Below, piece after piece: positions 11,443 to 23,158 of a stretch of 64,000 nt of DNA. The first letter of the stretch is position 1, and every line of letters begins with the position of its first letter. The notes under the pieces were generated by a model. It was not told the DNA's origin and searched no databases. It saw only the letters and a program-made list of their open reading frames with translations. Position numbers and translations under genes: made by a program. Source of the DNA: Talinum fruticosum (Eukaryota > Streptophyta > Magnoliopsida > Caryophyllales > Talinaceae); contig JAITYX010000066.1 in the NCBI GenBank assembly GCA_021018815.1, forward strand, positions 3,446,001-3,510,000. The letters are read 5' to 3'.

Positions 11443-12068
11443 TTTTGTGTTATGATTCTTGAATATTTACGTGCCATGTGCTTTCATTGTTAATAACCAT
11501 TAGTTCGGTTGATCACGTGATACTTGGGCTGATAGTTATTTCGTGTTTCGAGTCACTCGAAACTTTTACGAGTCAAACTCGGACGTAAGAGAAATTTACT
11601 GAAGCTATCTCTAGAACAGTGGAGAGTTTCGGATTATAATTTCAAACCCTTTTTCTCTCTCTTTCTCGAGCGCTGCGATCGGATCATAACCGCAGATTTT
11701 AAACCGCTGATATCTCAACCGTTGAAGAAGAACCGTCACACGGGCATTAATGATCGATGGACGAGGCTGAGTCGAACGGAGTTACTTAACGGATAGTGAA
11801 CGGGCGCGCGTACTCACTATAAATAACGACTATCCATCTTCATCTCGATATTCTAAAACTCCTTCCCTCTCAAACGAAATTCTTCTTGCGGAAGTTTGCT
11901 ACGTGAATAGTGTTCCCCGATCGTCCGCAAACGTCGAAGAAGCTCTCTCTCTCTCTCTCGTAAGTTTTCATCTGCTTATCTCTCTTTCTTCTACCATTTT
12001 TCGTTATCTTCACTTCTACACCTCATTCTCTTTCTCTTTCGAAAAGCTTCATCTTTTCTTCTCTCACC
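11443..12068 (+). promoter_or_regulatory. inter-ORF region with TATA box before the extra 3' ORF
   Basis: No coding sequence is seen between the pol stop and the ATG at 12069. A consensus TATAAATA lies at 11818-11825. It is followed by a pyrimidine-rich leader with a CT repeat (about 11943-11962) and a CACC-ATG start context. This is what a plant promoter and 5' UTR would look like; function is inferred only. Confidence 0.45.
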
Positions 12069-13560
12069 ATGCCTAAAAGAGGAAACCATCCCGACTTTCG
12101 GGTTTCTTCAACCTCTAAAAAGCCTCGCACCAATAAGCCGAAAGCTCAACCCCTTCTAAACCCTTTGTCACCCAGAGCATCTTGCGCTGGACGACAAGTT
12201 CTTCCCAACAACCAAATTCTCCTGGTTGTCCAACATTCAAACCACCTGGAGTATACTCTTTCTTGTGTTTCGAGCGTGTTCATCTATCCTGAACTCGTTT
12301 CGAGTTTTATACTCACCTCTCTCACTCGAAAATGTTCTAACCTCTCGGGTCCGGAACATTACTTGTTCAGTATCAACACCTCCCTTCTTCACGGACTGTT
12401 CAAAGTTTCTTCTCTCTTCTTGAACAGTAACCCTATCCCTTTCACTGAAGTCGCCGATGACTTCTTTGAAAAGTATGCTAAAGAATTCCACAGGTCCGAA
12501 AGAACTTTTACGTGACTCAGTTGAAGTCGAAGCCGAGCTTCGTGTTTCCTGCTGATGAGAACCTTCTTCTCACGAGCATTCTAGCAAGGAGAACCCCAAC
12601 TCCAAGCACCTCAAAGCCCTCTTCGATATCCCGGAGGGATACGAAGTCGACCTCTTCCCCTCCATCATTGAGCGGATGGCCGCTGTGCCAGCTCGACTCC
12701 AAACCAAGAAGAACACCTCCCTTCCTTTCGGTGCTCTTCTCACCCTTGTTTTCAAACAATTCCAAGTTCCTCTTCCCTCTAACCCTAACGCGGTGTCCGA
12801 GGCGGCCATTGTGGTCGGCAAGAAGGAACTCCGGGAGTACGGATACCGGAAACTAACCCTAGTGTCCGGGTTCACAACTCGGAGCCGAGGCCTCCTTCTC
12901 CACCTCGGACTCGAAATCAACCCCTCTTCCTCTTCCCTCTTCACCTAGTGGTGCCTCCACCTCCGGTGCTTCCAAAACTCTCTCCGCCCTCTTGTCCCTG
13001 TTCTCATGGACAAGATCGGCTCTATGTCTTCGAAGTCGGAGACATGGCCGGGGCTTTCAAATCTGTTCTTCGGGGTCGACCATCAACCAAAAGACCGGTC
13101 GAGTCCCAAATCCGAGAAGCAGCGAGTCTCTCATTCTTGAGATGAGGGAGCTGGTTACGGAGCGAAGGAGGCTGGCTGAGCTCCTCGGAGAAAGACGGTC
13201 CAAGGCGGCTCGGGACCCGGATGACTCGGACACATCCGAGGCGTCTTCGAGCCCGAGCTTGACCTCCTCGGACAGCGAGGAAGCCGAGGAAGCAGAGGAA
13301 GAAGCTGCGGATGCGGCGGAGGATGCTTGAGGAACCTGCGGCTGAAGAGGGCCCTTCCGGGCAAAGGGAAGAAGAGGCCGTGGCGGCTCGATCCCCAAGC
13401 TCAAATTGCTGTACTCGGCTCGGACGAGCGATCCGAGTGGGTCGAAGATCTCGCTCCTCCGGCGAGTCGGCCAGAGCAGCCCCCTCCAGCCCCCGAGGTC
13501 CCAAGGGAAGAACCCTCGATCCACTCTCTCCGGGTCGGCCCCTCAAGGCTGAGCCCTTGA
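12069..13560 (+). pseudogene. extra 3' ORF of copia 2 (env-like position), frameshifted
   Basis: From an ATG at 12069 the first frame runs to 12515. A second frame holds the sequence around IPEGYEVDLFPSIIERM and MAAVPARL, then SLPFGALLTLVFKQF and AAIVVGKKELREYG (to 12948). A third (12992-13330) has a charged, probably coiled-coil segment LILEMRELVTERRRLAELL and then a Ser/Glu/Ala-rich acidic tail. The position between pol and the polypurine tract is where SIRE/Maximus elements carry their env-like or plant-transposon-domain ORF. The SLPFGALLT block resembles that plant domain, from memory. No clear signal peptide or membrane segment is seen, so 'env-like' describes position only. Confidence 0.55.
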
Positions 13561-14065
13561 GAACTATTCCGGTTCTCCCTTCGCCGCGCTCAAGCACATC
13601 GTCGAGATCGTATCGGCGCCGGCGCACCTCCGCCTCCACTCGAAATCCCCTCCTTCCTAGTTGGAGCCATGCACTGAGTCACAATTCCTCGGTGCCTCCG
13701 GACTTTCTTCTTTCAAATTTTCTTTTTGTCCGGACAACTTATGTGTATTATTTGTATTTTTCTCCATTCGTTTTGCTTCTTGTTTTTGCTGAAAGGCAAG
13801 GGGAGAAAATGTAGTCGAAACTGGTTGTCTTGTCTAGGGGAGTTCTTTCAACCCTTGTAATTTTTTTAAATGAATTGATGCATTTCCTTATTCATTTCCG
13901 AGTTCTTTCTTTTACGAGTTAATGAGTTAAAGCATACTTTAATTTGCTCGATATATTGTATATTGCTACGATCTATTCAATATGCCTTACTTTTTATCAA
14001 ACTACTCGGAATCAATCTATTTTCCTCTAACAAAGTTTCTGTTTAAGTATGGAATGCCTTTCATC

Positions 14066-14076
14066 AAAAGGGGAGA
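14066..14076 (+). other. polypurine tract of copia 2
   Basis: AAAAGGGGAGA sits one base before the LTR start TGAAG at 14078. It would prime plus-strand synthesis and fixes the left edge of the 3' LTR. Confidence 0.85.
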
Positions 14077-14077
14077 T

Positions 14078-15655
14078 TGAAGACTCGAGACATCTGCTCT
14101 ATATCTTTACGAGTCATGCAAAAGGAATCGGGTATAACGATGTCATTCATATAGAGTTTTGATTCCAAGGCATTCTCCGTGTCTTAGAAACTTACTTGAG
14201 TTAAATAAGTATCTTCTCTATGCGATTCGGCCTTCACATATCTCTTTCATCGCTTTTCGGTTAGCGCCTCGAAAGCTGGTTCTTTATTCCGAGTCCACTC
14301 TCACTCGGATTAATCGCATTTTGAATATACCGAGTATTCCATTGTTTCTCACTCGGAGTCGACTTGTGGTTATTTAATCTATTGTTTGCATAGTCGGCAT
14401 TCATAGTTCATTTCATGCTTAGTCTATATCAAGTTCTTTCCCACTCGATATTCGCTATAGAACGTGTTTCTTTACTTAAGACTAAGTCATATGGAATTAC
14501 GAGTATCATGGATATTAGACTCAGAAAATTCCATTTCTTTTCGACTCGAGATAATCAATTGCGTAATTTTTCAAAATTATTTTGTTATCCGTGTCTAACC
14601 TTGGACCAAAGTATTTTATACTTTGAGAACCGAAGGTGTTTTACTTTTGTAGGTTATTCATTCGAGGATATCTTTTCAAACTACAAAAGTAGCCGAGCTT
14701 CGAACGTCAAATCACCAGCGAGATATGGCTTTTCACCTTCCCTGCTTTAGTCTCGGAAGATTGTGTCGGAAGGCATGCGCTTCCATATCCGGAAAAGCTG
14801 GAACGCCAAGCTTAACGGTGGGTCTCACCACATTTATCAAGACACAACCAGATGGTTTTGGGACTTCCAAGAGAGTTAAACCGTTCTCCAACGTCCATAT
14901 TTCAACGGATACTTTCTGAGTGACTCAATCACAACGGTCACGAGAGGACTCTCGGTCGGCGAGATGAAGATAACGGCTACTCTGCCTGGTCTTCTATAAA
15001 AGAAGCCACTTCACAAGGCTTGAAGGTTGCCGAATACATTGTCAATACACTTACTTGATAAAAGTTATTGTATTTACTTTCAATCTTCAACTTACAACTC
15101 CCACTCGGTAATTCATTACTTTACGAGTTGTAAGGTCTTGTACTTAGTTACGAGACTCTTCTTACATTCTTTGTGAGGTCCCTTGACTAAGTCTGTAAAG
15201 GTTAATTCAGCTTAGTTGTCCCTAGCTGTAAGGGTTATCTCAGCTAGGAAGTACTAGATCGAGATAAGGTAACTTCGAGTCTAGGAAAACTTGTATAGAG
15301 TTGTCCAAGGGAGCAACTCGGGTTCGATCGGTTCACGGTATTTTGTGGACTCAAAATAGTGGATTTGACTTCGTGTCCGGATTGACACGGGCCGTGGTTT
15401 TCTGCCCCAGGAGGGTTTCCACGTAAAATCTCTGTGTTCTCTTTCCGAGTTCATTCTAGACTCGAGACAGTCCTGCTTGTACTTGTTTACTCCGATTCAT
15501 TGCATTACGAGTTCAATATTTTCCGACCCCGTGCTTAGACTCGGAATCTGTCTTTGCCTCTTCTCTGTCAAAAGTGTGTGTTCTCGCAAAGATTTTTCCA
15601 TCACCCTATTCATCCCCCTCTAGGGTGACTCGGACTCTCCCCGAGCAAACCTTCA
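14078..15655 (+). repeat. 3' LTR of copia 2
   Basis: A 1578-bp LTR starting TGAAG and ending CTTCA (inverted 5-bp termini). It matches the split LTR of copia 1 in inverse orientation, for example the ACCAAAGTATTTTATACTTT block near 14605 against 23285-23315. A TATA box lies at 14995-15002. The element's 5' LTR is absent. Confidence 0.9.
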
Positions 15656-16204
15656 AATGTGCAAAGTGAAACCGGGTTTAGGTTTAGGTTATTCGCTGGG
15701 CTCGCAGAGCTCATGACCTCACCAACATTTTCGAGTACGAAGTTAAGACTCCCTAGAGTTGCTTTTGGCTTTTAGAAGAAGCAAACCATCGGATAGGACA
15801 TCTCCGGACTTATTATGTACTTTACTTTTTGCATGTTTGTAAAGATCGGTTGTATGTGAACTTAAGTTTTGACTATGATTATAAAAGCCCTATGTGAATA
15901 CTCCGAGCGTGTGACTCATTAAGTTGTGTTGTGTTTACTCTTAGCGTGTGGCTCGTTGAGTTTGTGTTGTTGATACTCCGAGCGTATGGCTCGTTGAGTT
16001 TATGAATGTGTTTCGTGGAGGGTTAAGGCTTAAAGCCTATGGGATTGGCCATATTACGGAGGAAACTCCGCCAAAATCTTCCGAAAAACCTAGGAAAACC
16101 TAGAAACACGCTTCCGCCAAGCAAAGAGAAAACTATTAACCCTAAGTTGAGATCTTAAGCAGCCTTAGGGGTTCCTCTCCTAGGGTGGGTCTTGGGGTGT
16201 TACA
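15656..16204 (+). repeat. 3' part of solo LTR B
   Basis: Non-coding. It ends TCTTGGGGTGTTACA, directly before the GGATG duplication. Three diverged copies of a 'CTCCGAGCGTGTGGCTCGTTGAG' type unit lie at about 15900-16010. They are shared in reduced form with the ends of the A-family LTRs. Confidence 0.8.
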
Positions 16205-16209
16205 GGATG

Positions 16210-17817
16210 GGCGAACAAGAGTTGATTAATAAGGTAGAGACAGAAAATGGGAATTTGAGGTAGGGAAATGGCGAGCCGGGGATGGTGAGGTTAAACCGAG
16301 TTGGAGGCATATCTAAAATCCTCGACAATGAATTGAACTAGAAGATAAATGGAGCTAAAGGAAAATTTAGTGAAGTAAGTTTAAGAGCTATACGCTAAGT
16401 ACGGGCTAGAAGAGTTTAACTAGTAATGTGGAGGCGTAATCGAAGAAAATTGAGGCAAAGATGGCAAATTGTGAGGAATTGGAATGATTGAGTTACGAGG
16501 TACTACTTATGGTTATTGTTGGTCGAAAAAGGAATTAATCTTACTAAATTGATAGATTGAGAGAGCCATAGTTGGAAAAGAGCCGAGGATGACTGCTTGC
16601 ATTGAAAGGTGACTATTCGTGTTAAGTGATTGCATTACATGATGTTCAAAAGTAGTTACGAAAGGAGTTTTGTGTTTTATGCGAAATAATCCTTTAATGC
16701 AATTTCTTGAGAACCGCCTTTGAAATGTGAATATCTTTTAAAGAAGCGAATCTTATAGAGAAATTGAATTTGGAGGAATGGCACGTGGTGCTATGCCTTC
16801 CATTGTGCTAATTCAGTTAGAGAAAACTGTTTGAAGCTTATGTGATGAAGGATTATGTGCAAATTGTTTTGAATCGACTTGTCTAGGATCGTTTAACATA
16901 CCGAAGGGTTCGAACTAGAGTCCTCATGCGTGAGGATGCCCGGCTAGAAACTTCAAGGGAAGGGTTCTAACAGGGGTCCTACGGTGTCGGGATGCCCTAT
17001 CTCGAGACTTCCTAGAAGATAGGTCCCGAGAGCCTTTGTTCAAGGCCGCGCCCTAGAAATTATGAAGTGCTAGTTCGAATCTATAAAAGCCCGAAAGTTG
17101 ATTCAGTCTAAAACAATTATTATTAATTGTTAAATCATGCTTTTAAATGGTTGAAGATTCATGATCTTTATGTTGCAAGATATTTCATTGAAAGTATCCA
17201 GATTTGTATTATGTTATTATGTTTTGACCGATTTTATTATTATGAGTAGTATATGTAAAGAATTTCTATTTTTAGGGTATAAGACTTTCCGGTGAGCCCG
17301 TGGTTTGCTCACCCCCACAAATTTCCTCCTTTTCCCCTCCCCAGTGTTAGAGGTACACTTTTAGAAGGTATGATCTACACTTAGCATCTTCCGGACTCTT
17401 CCTAACTCGCTGATTGCTGAAGTAACTCCACCGGCCGACGTGCATTTCTTATGTTTCTAAATATTGTACTTGTAATTTAGTTCATATAGTTGTACCCGAT
17501 GTACCATGAATCATTTAGATTGTTTTAAATTTTATCGCGTGATTGGTTGGAGTTGATTGTATACTCGAGCGTGTGACTAGTCGAGTTATATTATGATTTT
17601 GTGCAGGGTTTTTAGGTTTCAAGCCTAAGGGGATAGTCCATATTACAAACGGAACTCTACCGAAATTTTTAGGAAATTTCAAATTCTTTTGGAAAACCAC
17701 CTTTATTACCTCTAAGTTGGTATTAGAAAGCCGAAGTGACACTCGATAGAGTCTTGGGAGTTCCCGTAAGGAATTCTGGCGATGTAATACTCCTAGGGGG
17801 TGTTTTGGGGTGTTACA
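16210..17817 (+). repeat. left LTR of element A, second part
   Basis: It aligns with 21535-23158 almost base for base, so it resumes the LTR cut at 6406. It ends GGGGTGTTACA at 17817, directly before the primer binding site. No credible coding frame. Confidence 0.9.
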
Positions 17818-17820
17818 AAA

Positions 17821-17837
17821 TGGTATCGTAGTATAGA
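17821..17837 (+). other. primer binding site of element A
   Basis: TGGTATCGTAGTATAGA starts three bases after the LTR terminus. Its first bases match the initiator-Met tRNA primer site of plant LTR elements. This is the main proof that the two 3 kb repeats are LTRs of one element. Confidence 0.82.
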
Positions 17838-20082
17838 TTTTGGTGAACTTAAGTTTGCATTGGATATAGCCATCTAGGATCCTTATTATGCGATAATGTG
17901 CCTTATTTGTGATGGCTATGCATATATTCCTAAGTGTAACATCCGACTTATAAAGAGATTACCTAGTCGACTCAACTTGAATTAACCGATTGGTAGTTGC
18001 CCTTTTAGATGAGAATGTAGGCTAATTGACTGTCTTACTCATTGGCTAGGATACTTATTTATGCGTGCCCTAAGTATGAGGAAGTAACGTAATTCATATG
18101 TCTTAGGTAACCAATCGAATGACGTTTACTCGGGAGGATTATACATATATGCCCTTCCGGTAGGCGGCTTGCAATGCCGTCTTTTTTGGAAAGTCATGGA
18201 GTTAAGTAACAAGTGGAACATAGTCCGGACCACTTCGGACTTCGGAGCAAGAACTTCATCCGAAACTCCGCCCTTGGATAGCCCATGGGCAGAAATCACG
18301 ATCCGCTTACGGGCTACCATACCCTTTAGGGGTTGGTGTCCCTTCTCTTATTAGGAATTGGTTACGTTCTTATGGAACGTGGGACCATTACTCCATGAGT
18401 TGGAGGGACAAACACCGAAGGCTAGACAGCTGATGCGGACAATCTTGTTCGACTTCATTTGATTAGGCCCAAAGAAACCCGGGACATTAGAGGGGGCAGA
18501 GCTTCGTACGAAAGACACAAGATGACTACCTTGCTCCATAGCACGCCCTACTTCCAAACCTACCAAAGGGTGGCAACCATGTGGGCCGGATGGGCGGACT
18601 CCATTCTAGGAGACAGGGTATACTACCCCAAGGGTTGGACAGCCACCATGAACCGAATGCGCGACTTGGTGGTGAACATGGTAGGCATCGAGTGGGCTCC
18701 CCTTGCAGAGATAGGAAATTGTCTAGCACCCACACCACCCCTGATTCTAACAATTCTACGGGATCGGAAGTGGTTGACCCAAGTGAAGGTGGGATGGAGA
18801 CAGGAGATGGGACGAAGACAGGAAGCGGGGCGGAGACGGGAAGCGGGAAGGAGACAGAAGATGACGAAAACTCGTTGGGAGATTCTTCGGACGAGTGATG
18901 TATAGAAAGATTCATTGGGAACAAGATGGATGATGTAAATTTTCCTTTTAGATATAGTGTTGTGATAAGTGCATGACTCATGTATATATGCAACTACTCG
19001 TAGAGATAGAAAGACATAGACATTACACCTTGAGCAATCTTCGGTATAGAATTCATGATAGGTTGAAATAAGTATGAATGTACAGTTGTGTATAAGGTTG
19101 TATATAAGAGTAATACATGCTAATTGGAGCATTGGCCAGGGCATATTATGAAAGAATGAAACCCCCTTCTATTAATCTTACTTGAGGTCAAAGTAGATGG
19201 AGACTATACGTCCATATGCAAGCCGGCAGGTGTCTTATTATCCGAAGTATAGCCCGGGCCCCAAATGGAGGTGATATTATCGTCCCACTCAAAAGCCTTG
19301 AGGATTGAGGAATAGGAGACCCAACCCCTTAAAAAGGAATAGTGGAGATAGACGGGAGGACGTAGACACTTACGGGGCCATTATAGGTACGATGAGTCAT
19401 TTAGTAATCTCCTTGTCCCGAATGTATAGCTATTTGAAACCTTGACACCTCTAAATTCTAACTTGGCTTCGACATCCGCATTAATCCTACTTCCGAACCC
19501 CGTCCACTTCCTTTAACAATACTAACCCCCAAGCATACGTATCATTTTGCCAATCGGCGGTGAATGTAGCTATAGACAAGCCATTAAGTTAGCTAGCCCC
19601 AACTAGCTTAGCTATAGAGTCGGCTAGCCATATAAGAACAAGGAACCAGGGAGTAGTGTGACCATATGAAATTGACTCACTCTTATTGTGTTGGCATCAT
19701 CGTAGTTGGGATATCGAATTTGTGGAGCAAGAATTCCTAGATATCAAGTACACCTATTTGACATTAGAGAGCTAATGCGCGGATTGCATCTGCGGTGGTA
19801 GAGGCATTAGGGTTCGAGGTAAGATAAGTGATGGGATCACAACCCCCAAGCCAACTTTTTCCCTTTTAAGTGCGATTTGCTCCTCGGGCCCCATAGTAGA
19901 GCAAGTAGACGCACAAAAAGGCGGTAAAAAGGAGGCTGGAACTCATTGAACCCGAGCGAGACTAATTGCTCGTGTGAATTGAAGTTCAAGCTAAGTAACA
20001 CCTGTATGGGCGGCCTATACTTATTTAAGTGTTCGTAGCCCGGACGCTACTCACCTGCGAATTTCGAGGGCGATATTCTTTT
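17838..20082 (+). other. interior of element A without recognisable pol
   Basis: Short frames only. Those at 18169-18354 and 18459-18905 may be pieces of one degraded protein, because plausible segments such as WAGWADSILGDRVYYPKGWT run in one frame. A neighbouring frame (to 18898) ends in a Thr/Gly/Ser-rich repeat (ETGSGKETEDD) with an acidic tail. The DNA under that repeat (about 18790-18870) is a degenerate GGAGACAGGAAGCGGG tandem array. I do not recognise the protein; a degenerate Gag-like ORF is possible by position. Nothing is seen in 18910-20080. Confidence 0.5.
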
Positions 20083-20096
20083 AAGGAGGGGAGAAA
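20083..20096 (+). other. polypurine tract of element A
   Basis: AAGGAGGGGAGAAA directly precedes the right LTR start TGTAATACC at 20097. Confidence 0.85.
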
Positions 20097-23000
20097 TGTA
20101 ATACCCATGATTTTAACAAAAGCAGCTTGTAAAGAATACAATTTATTGAGTAATATTCTCGTGAATCTAGGGGTGAGTGACTAATTTTAGTTATAGCCGG
20201 ACATATTACTTTAATATTCCTTTGGAGGCTACTTGTTGAGTGAATTAAATCAAGGAAATTGCCTCCCTTTTTCTGAGCTGAACCTTTGTGCGGTTAGGCA
20301 TTGTCATAATTGAGATATCAAAACGAGTAGGAGACAGAAGTGTAAGAGGACGGAAAAGGGAAAGGCATGGACTTGTTTTATGTGGAGGAAGGGATAAAGG
20401 AGTCATTTGGGGTCCAATGGCAAGGGGCGGCATCATTTTTCAGGCAGAGAGAGAGAGGATGCTAAAAATAAAAAGAAAAAGGAAGAGACCGAGGGGGGAC
20501 ATGGGGAAGCGAAGGAAAAGAAGCGAGAACAAAGGAGAGAGAAAGAGGGAGCACCGAATGGGAAAGAGAGAGAGAGAGAGACAGGAGGCGAGCAAGTGCG
20601 AGGGCCAAGGAAACCAAGGGGACCAGCTACCACCTCGGACCCGAAGGCGGTAGCCGGCAACGCGAGTAGGCAAGTGAGTGAGGGAAGAGAGCGAGGGACC
20701 GGGACAGAGCAGGAGGTCAAAGAAGGACCGAAGCAAAGACAGATGCAAGAGAGTCCGAGAGGCCCGGGACCGGGAAAAGCAACGGCGACAAGGGAGGAAG
20801 ACCAGTGGTGAGCACGGGAGGGCCAGACCGAGAGGCAGCGGGAACTAGAAACGGAGGGCTAGAGGCAAGGGAAGCGAGAAACCGAGAGACCGAGCAAGAG
20901 CCGGCAGAGAAAGGGACCGAGACCAAAAAGGCGAAGTAAGAAGCCCGAAATCAACCCCTAAAACCCGAGAATCCCAGGTGGGTAGTCTCATACTCTAAAC
21001 TATTAGTAATTTCGAAACCCAAATGTATTTATCGAAATTATTGATTTTGTTGTGAATACTAAATGTTTGTGCTATTGAACGAGTTTAGTAGTTGATGAAA
21101 GTTGAATTAGGAGCCTTGAAGGGATTTGGTAGTCGTTTAAGCTTGAATTAGAAACCTAGGAATTCAGCGGCATTAGGTTGCTTGGTTCTAATGAGTGATA
21201 TCGAGATTTTATTCAATTGGGGATAAGTACGTTGTGGTTTGGGTATAAATTATGAATTGATATTTCAGATTGAGCCTTAGAGATTTACTCGAATTTGCGG
21301 CACTAAGAAATGATTGCTAATGTCAGGAAATAATGAGTGAAATATAAAGAGGACTATGAATTCATATTGAGTGATGCACGATTGAGGCACGGGAGTGAGA
21401 AGTGGGTGATTGTCGAGTTAATTGAGTTCAAAATATATTTAAATCCTCGAGGTTGAACTAAACATGAAGGTAAGCGAAGCTAGCGGAAATTGAGTGATGA
21501 AAGGTGACTAAGAGTTATATAATTGAGGATGGGCGAACAAGAGTTAATTAATAAGGTAGAGACATAAAACGGGAATTTGAGGTAGGGAAATGGCGAGTCG
21601 GGGATGGTGAGGTTAAACCGAGTTGGAGGCATATCTAAAATCCTCGACAATGATTGAACTAGAAGATAAATGGAGCTAAAGGAAAATTTAGTGAAGTAAC
21701 TTTAAAAGCTATATGGCTAAGTATGGGCAAGAAGAGTTTGACTAGTAATGTGGAGGCATAATTGGAGAAAATTGAGGCAAAGATGGCAAATTGTGGGGAA
21801 TTGGAATGATTGAGTTACGAGGTACTACTTGTGGTTATTGTTGCTTAGAAAAAGGAATTAATCTTACTAAATTGATGGATTGAGAGAGCCATAGTTGGAA
21901 AAGAGCTAAGGATGACTCGCTTGCATTGAAAGGTGACTATTCGTGTTAAGTGATTGCATTACATGATGTTCAAAAGTAGTTACGAAAGGAGTTTTGTGTT
22001 TTATGCGAAATAATCCTTTAATGCAATTTCTTGAGAACTGCCTTTGAAATGTGAATATCTTTTAAAGAAGTGAATCTTATAGAGAAATTGAATTTGGAGG
22101 AATGGCACGTGGTGCTATGCCTTCCATTGTGTTAAATCGATTAGAGAAAACTGTTTGAAGCATATGTGATGAAGGATTATGTGCAAATTGTTTTGAATCG
22201 ACTTGGCTAGGATCGTTTAGCATACTCGAAGGGTTCAAACTAGGGTCCTCATGCGTGAGGATGCCCGGCTAGAAACTTCGAGGGAAAGGTTCTAACAGGG
22301 GTCCTATGGTGTCGGGATGCCCTATCTCGAGACTTTCTAGAAGATAGGTCCCGGAGCTTTTGTTCAAGGTCGCGCCCTAGAAATTATGAAGTGCTAGTTC
22401 GAATCCATGAAAGCCCGTAAAGTTGATTCGAGTCTAAAACAATTATTATTGATTGTGAAATCGTGCTTTTAAATGGTTGAAGATTCATGATCTTTACGTT
22501 GTAAGAAACTTCATTGAAAGTATCTAGATTTGTATTATGTTATTATGTTTTCACCGATTTTATTATTATGAGTAGTATGTGTAAAGAATTTCTATTTTTA
22601 GGGTATAAGACTTTCCGATGATCCCGTGGTTTGCTCACCCCCACAAATTTCCCTCTTCTCCCCTCCCCAGTGTTACAGGTACACTTTTAGAAGGTATGAT
22701 CTACACTTAGCATCTTCCGGACTCTTCCCGACTCGCTGATTGCTATAGTAACTCCGAGTGGTTGACGTGCATTTCTTATGTTTCTAAATGTTGTACTTGT
22801 AATTTAGTTCATATAGTTGTACCCGATGTACCACGAACCAATTAGATTGTTTTAAGTTTTATCGCGTGATTGGTTGGACTCGGCGAGTGGCCATTGAGTT
22901 GTATACTCCAAGCATGTGACTCATCAAGTTATATTATGATTTGGTGTAGGGTTTTGAGGCTTCAAGCCTAAGGGGGTAGTCCATATTACAAACAGAACTC

Positions 23001-23158
23001 TGCCGAAATTTTTAGGAAATTTCAAGTTCCTTTGGAAAACCACCTTTATTACCTCTAAGTTGGTATTAGAAAGCCGAACCGACACTGATATGACCTTGGG
23101 AGTTCACATAAGGAACTCGGCGATGTAATACTCTTAGGGTGTGTTTTGGGGTGTTACA
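20097..23158 (+). repeat. right LTR of element A (intact, 3062 bp)
   Basis: This is the uninterrupted reference copy of the LTR, with TGTAA...TTACA termini. The purine-rich tract is at 20330-20940 and the donor-like CAG/GTGGGT at 20975-20983. It matches 4985-6406 plus 16210-17817 with only scattered differences, so insertion is fairly recent relative to the other elements here. Confidence 0.9.

Larger units (their letters stand above)
8040..15655 (+). mobile_element. Ty1/copia retrotransposon 2 (SIRE/Maximus-like), 5'-truncated
   Basis: It runs from the end of gag through protease, integrase, RT and RNase H (to 11442), then a 2.6 kb region with an extra ORF, a polypurine tract (14066-14076) and a 3' LTR (14078-15655). 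The 5' LTR, primer site and most of gag are missing. Homology to copia 1 starts near 8060, so the left border is approximate. It lies inside the LTR of element B. Confidence 0.88.
6407..16204 (+). mobile_element. solo LTR of element B, with copia 2 inside
   Basis: It starts TGTAAGAG and ends GGGGTGTTACA, flanked by a perfect 5-bp duplication GGATG at 6402-6406 and 16205-16209. Only LTR-like sequence is seen outside copia 2 (6407 to about 8040, and 15656-16204), so B looks like a solo LTR of a family related to A. It has its own purine-rich tract (6570-7080) followed by AAG/GTGAGT at 7111-7118. Its last 300 bases resemble the end of A (repeats of 'GAGCGTGTG.CTCGTTGAGTT', and a CCATATTAC block). 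Confidence 0.85.
4985..23158 (+). mobile_element. non-autonomous large-LTR retrotransposon (LARD-like), element A
   Basis: Two about 3 kb LTRs (4985-17817, itself interrupted, and 20097-23158) begin TGTAATACC and end GGGGTGTTACA. They enclose a 2.3 kb interior that starts with a tRNA-Met-like primer site and ends with a polypurine tract. No protease, RT or integrase is visible in the interior, so the element must borrow enzymes from a relative. It lies inside the 5' LTR of copia 1. The flanking five bases are CTAAG (left) and CCGAG (right), a possible target duplication with two changes. Confidence 0.87.

Noticed and set aside
13022..13639. 205-residue minus-strand frame opposite the extra ORF of copia 2
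   Set aside because: It mirrors the GC-rich coding strand, has no recognisable domain and lacks any promoter signal of its own.
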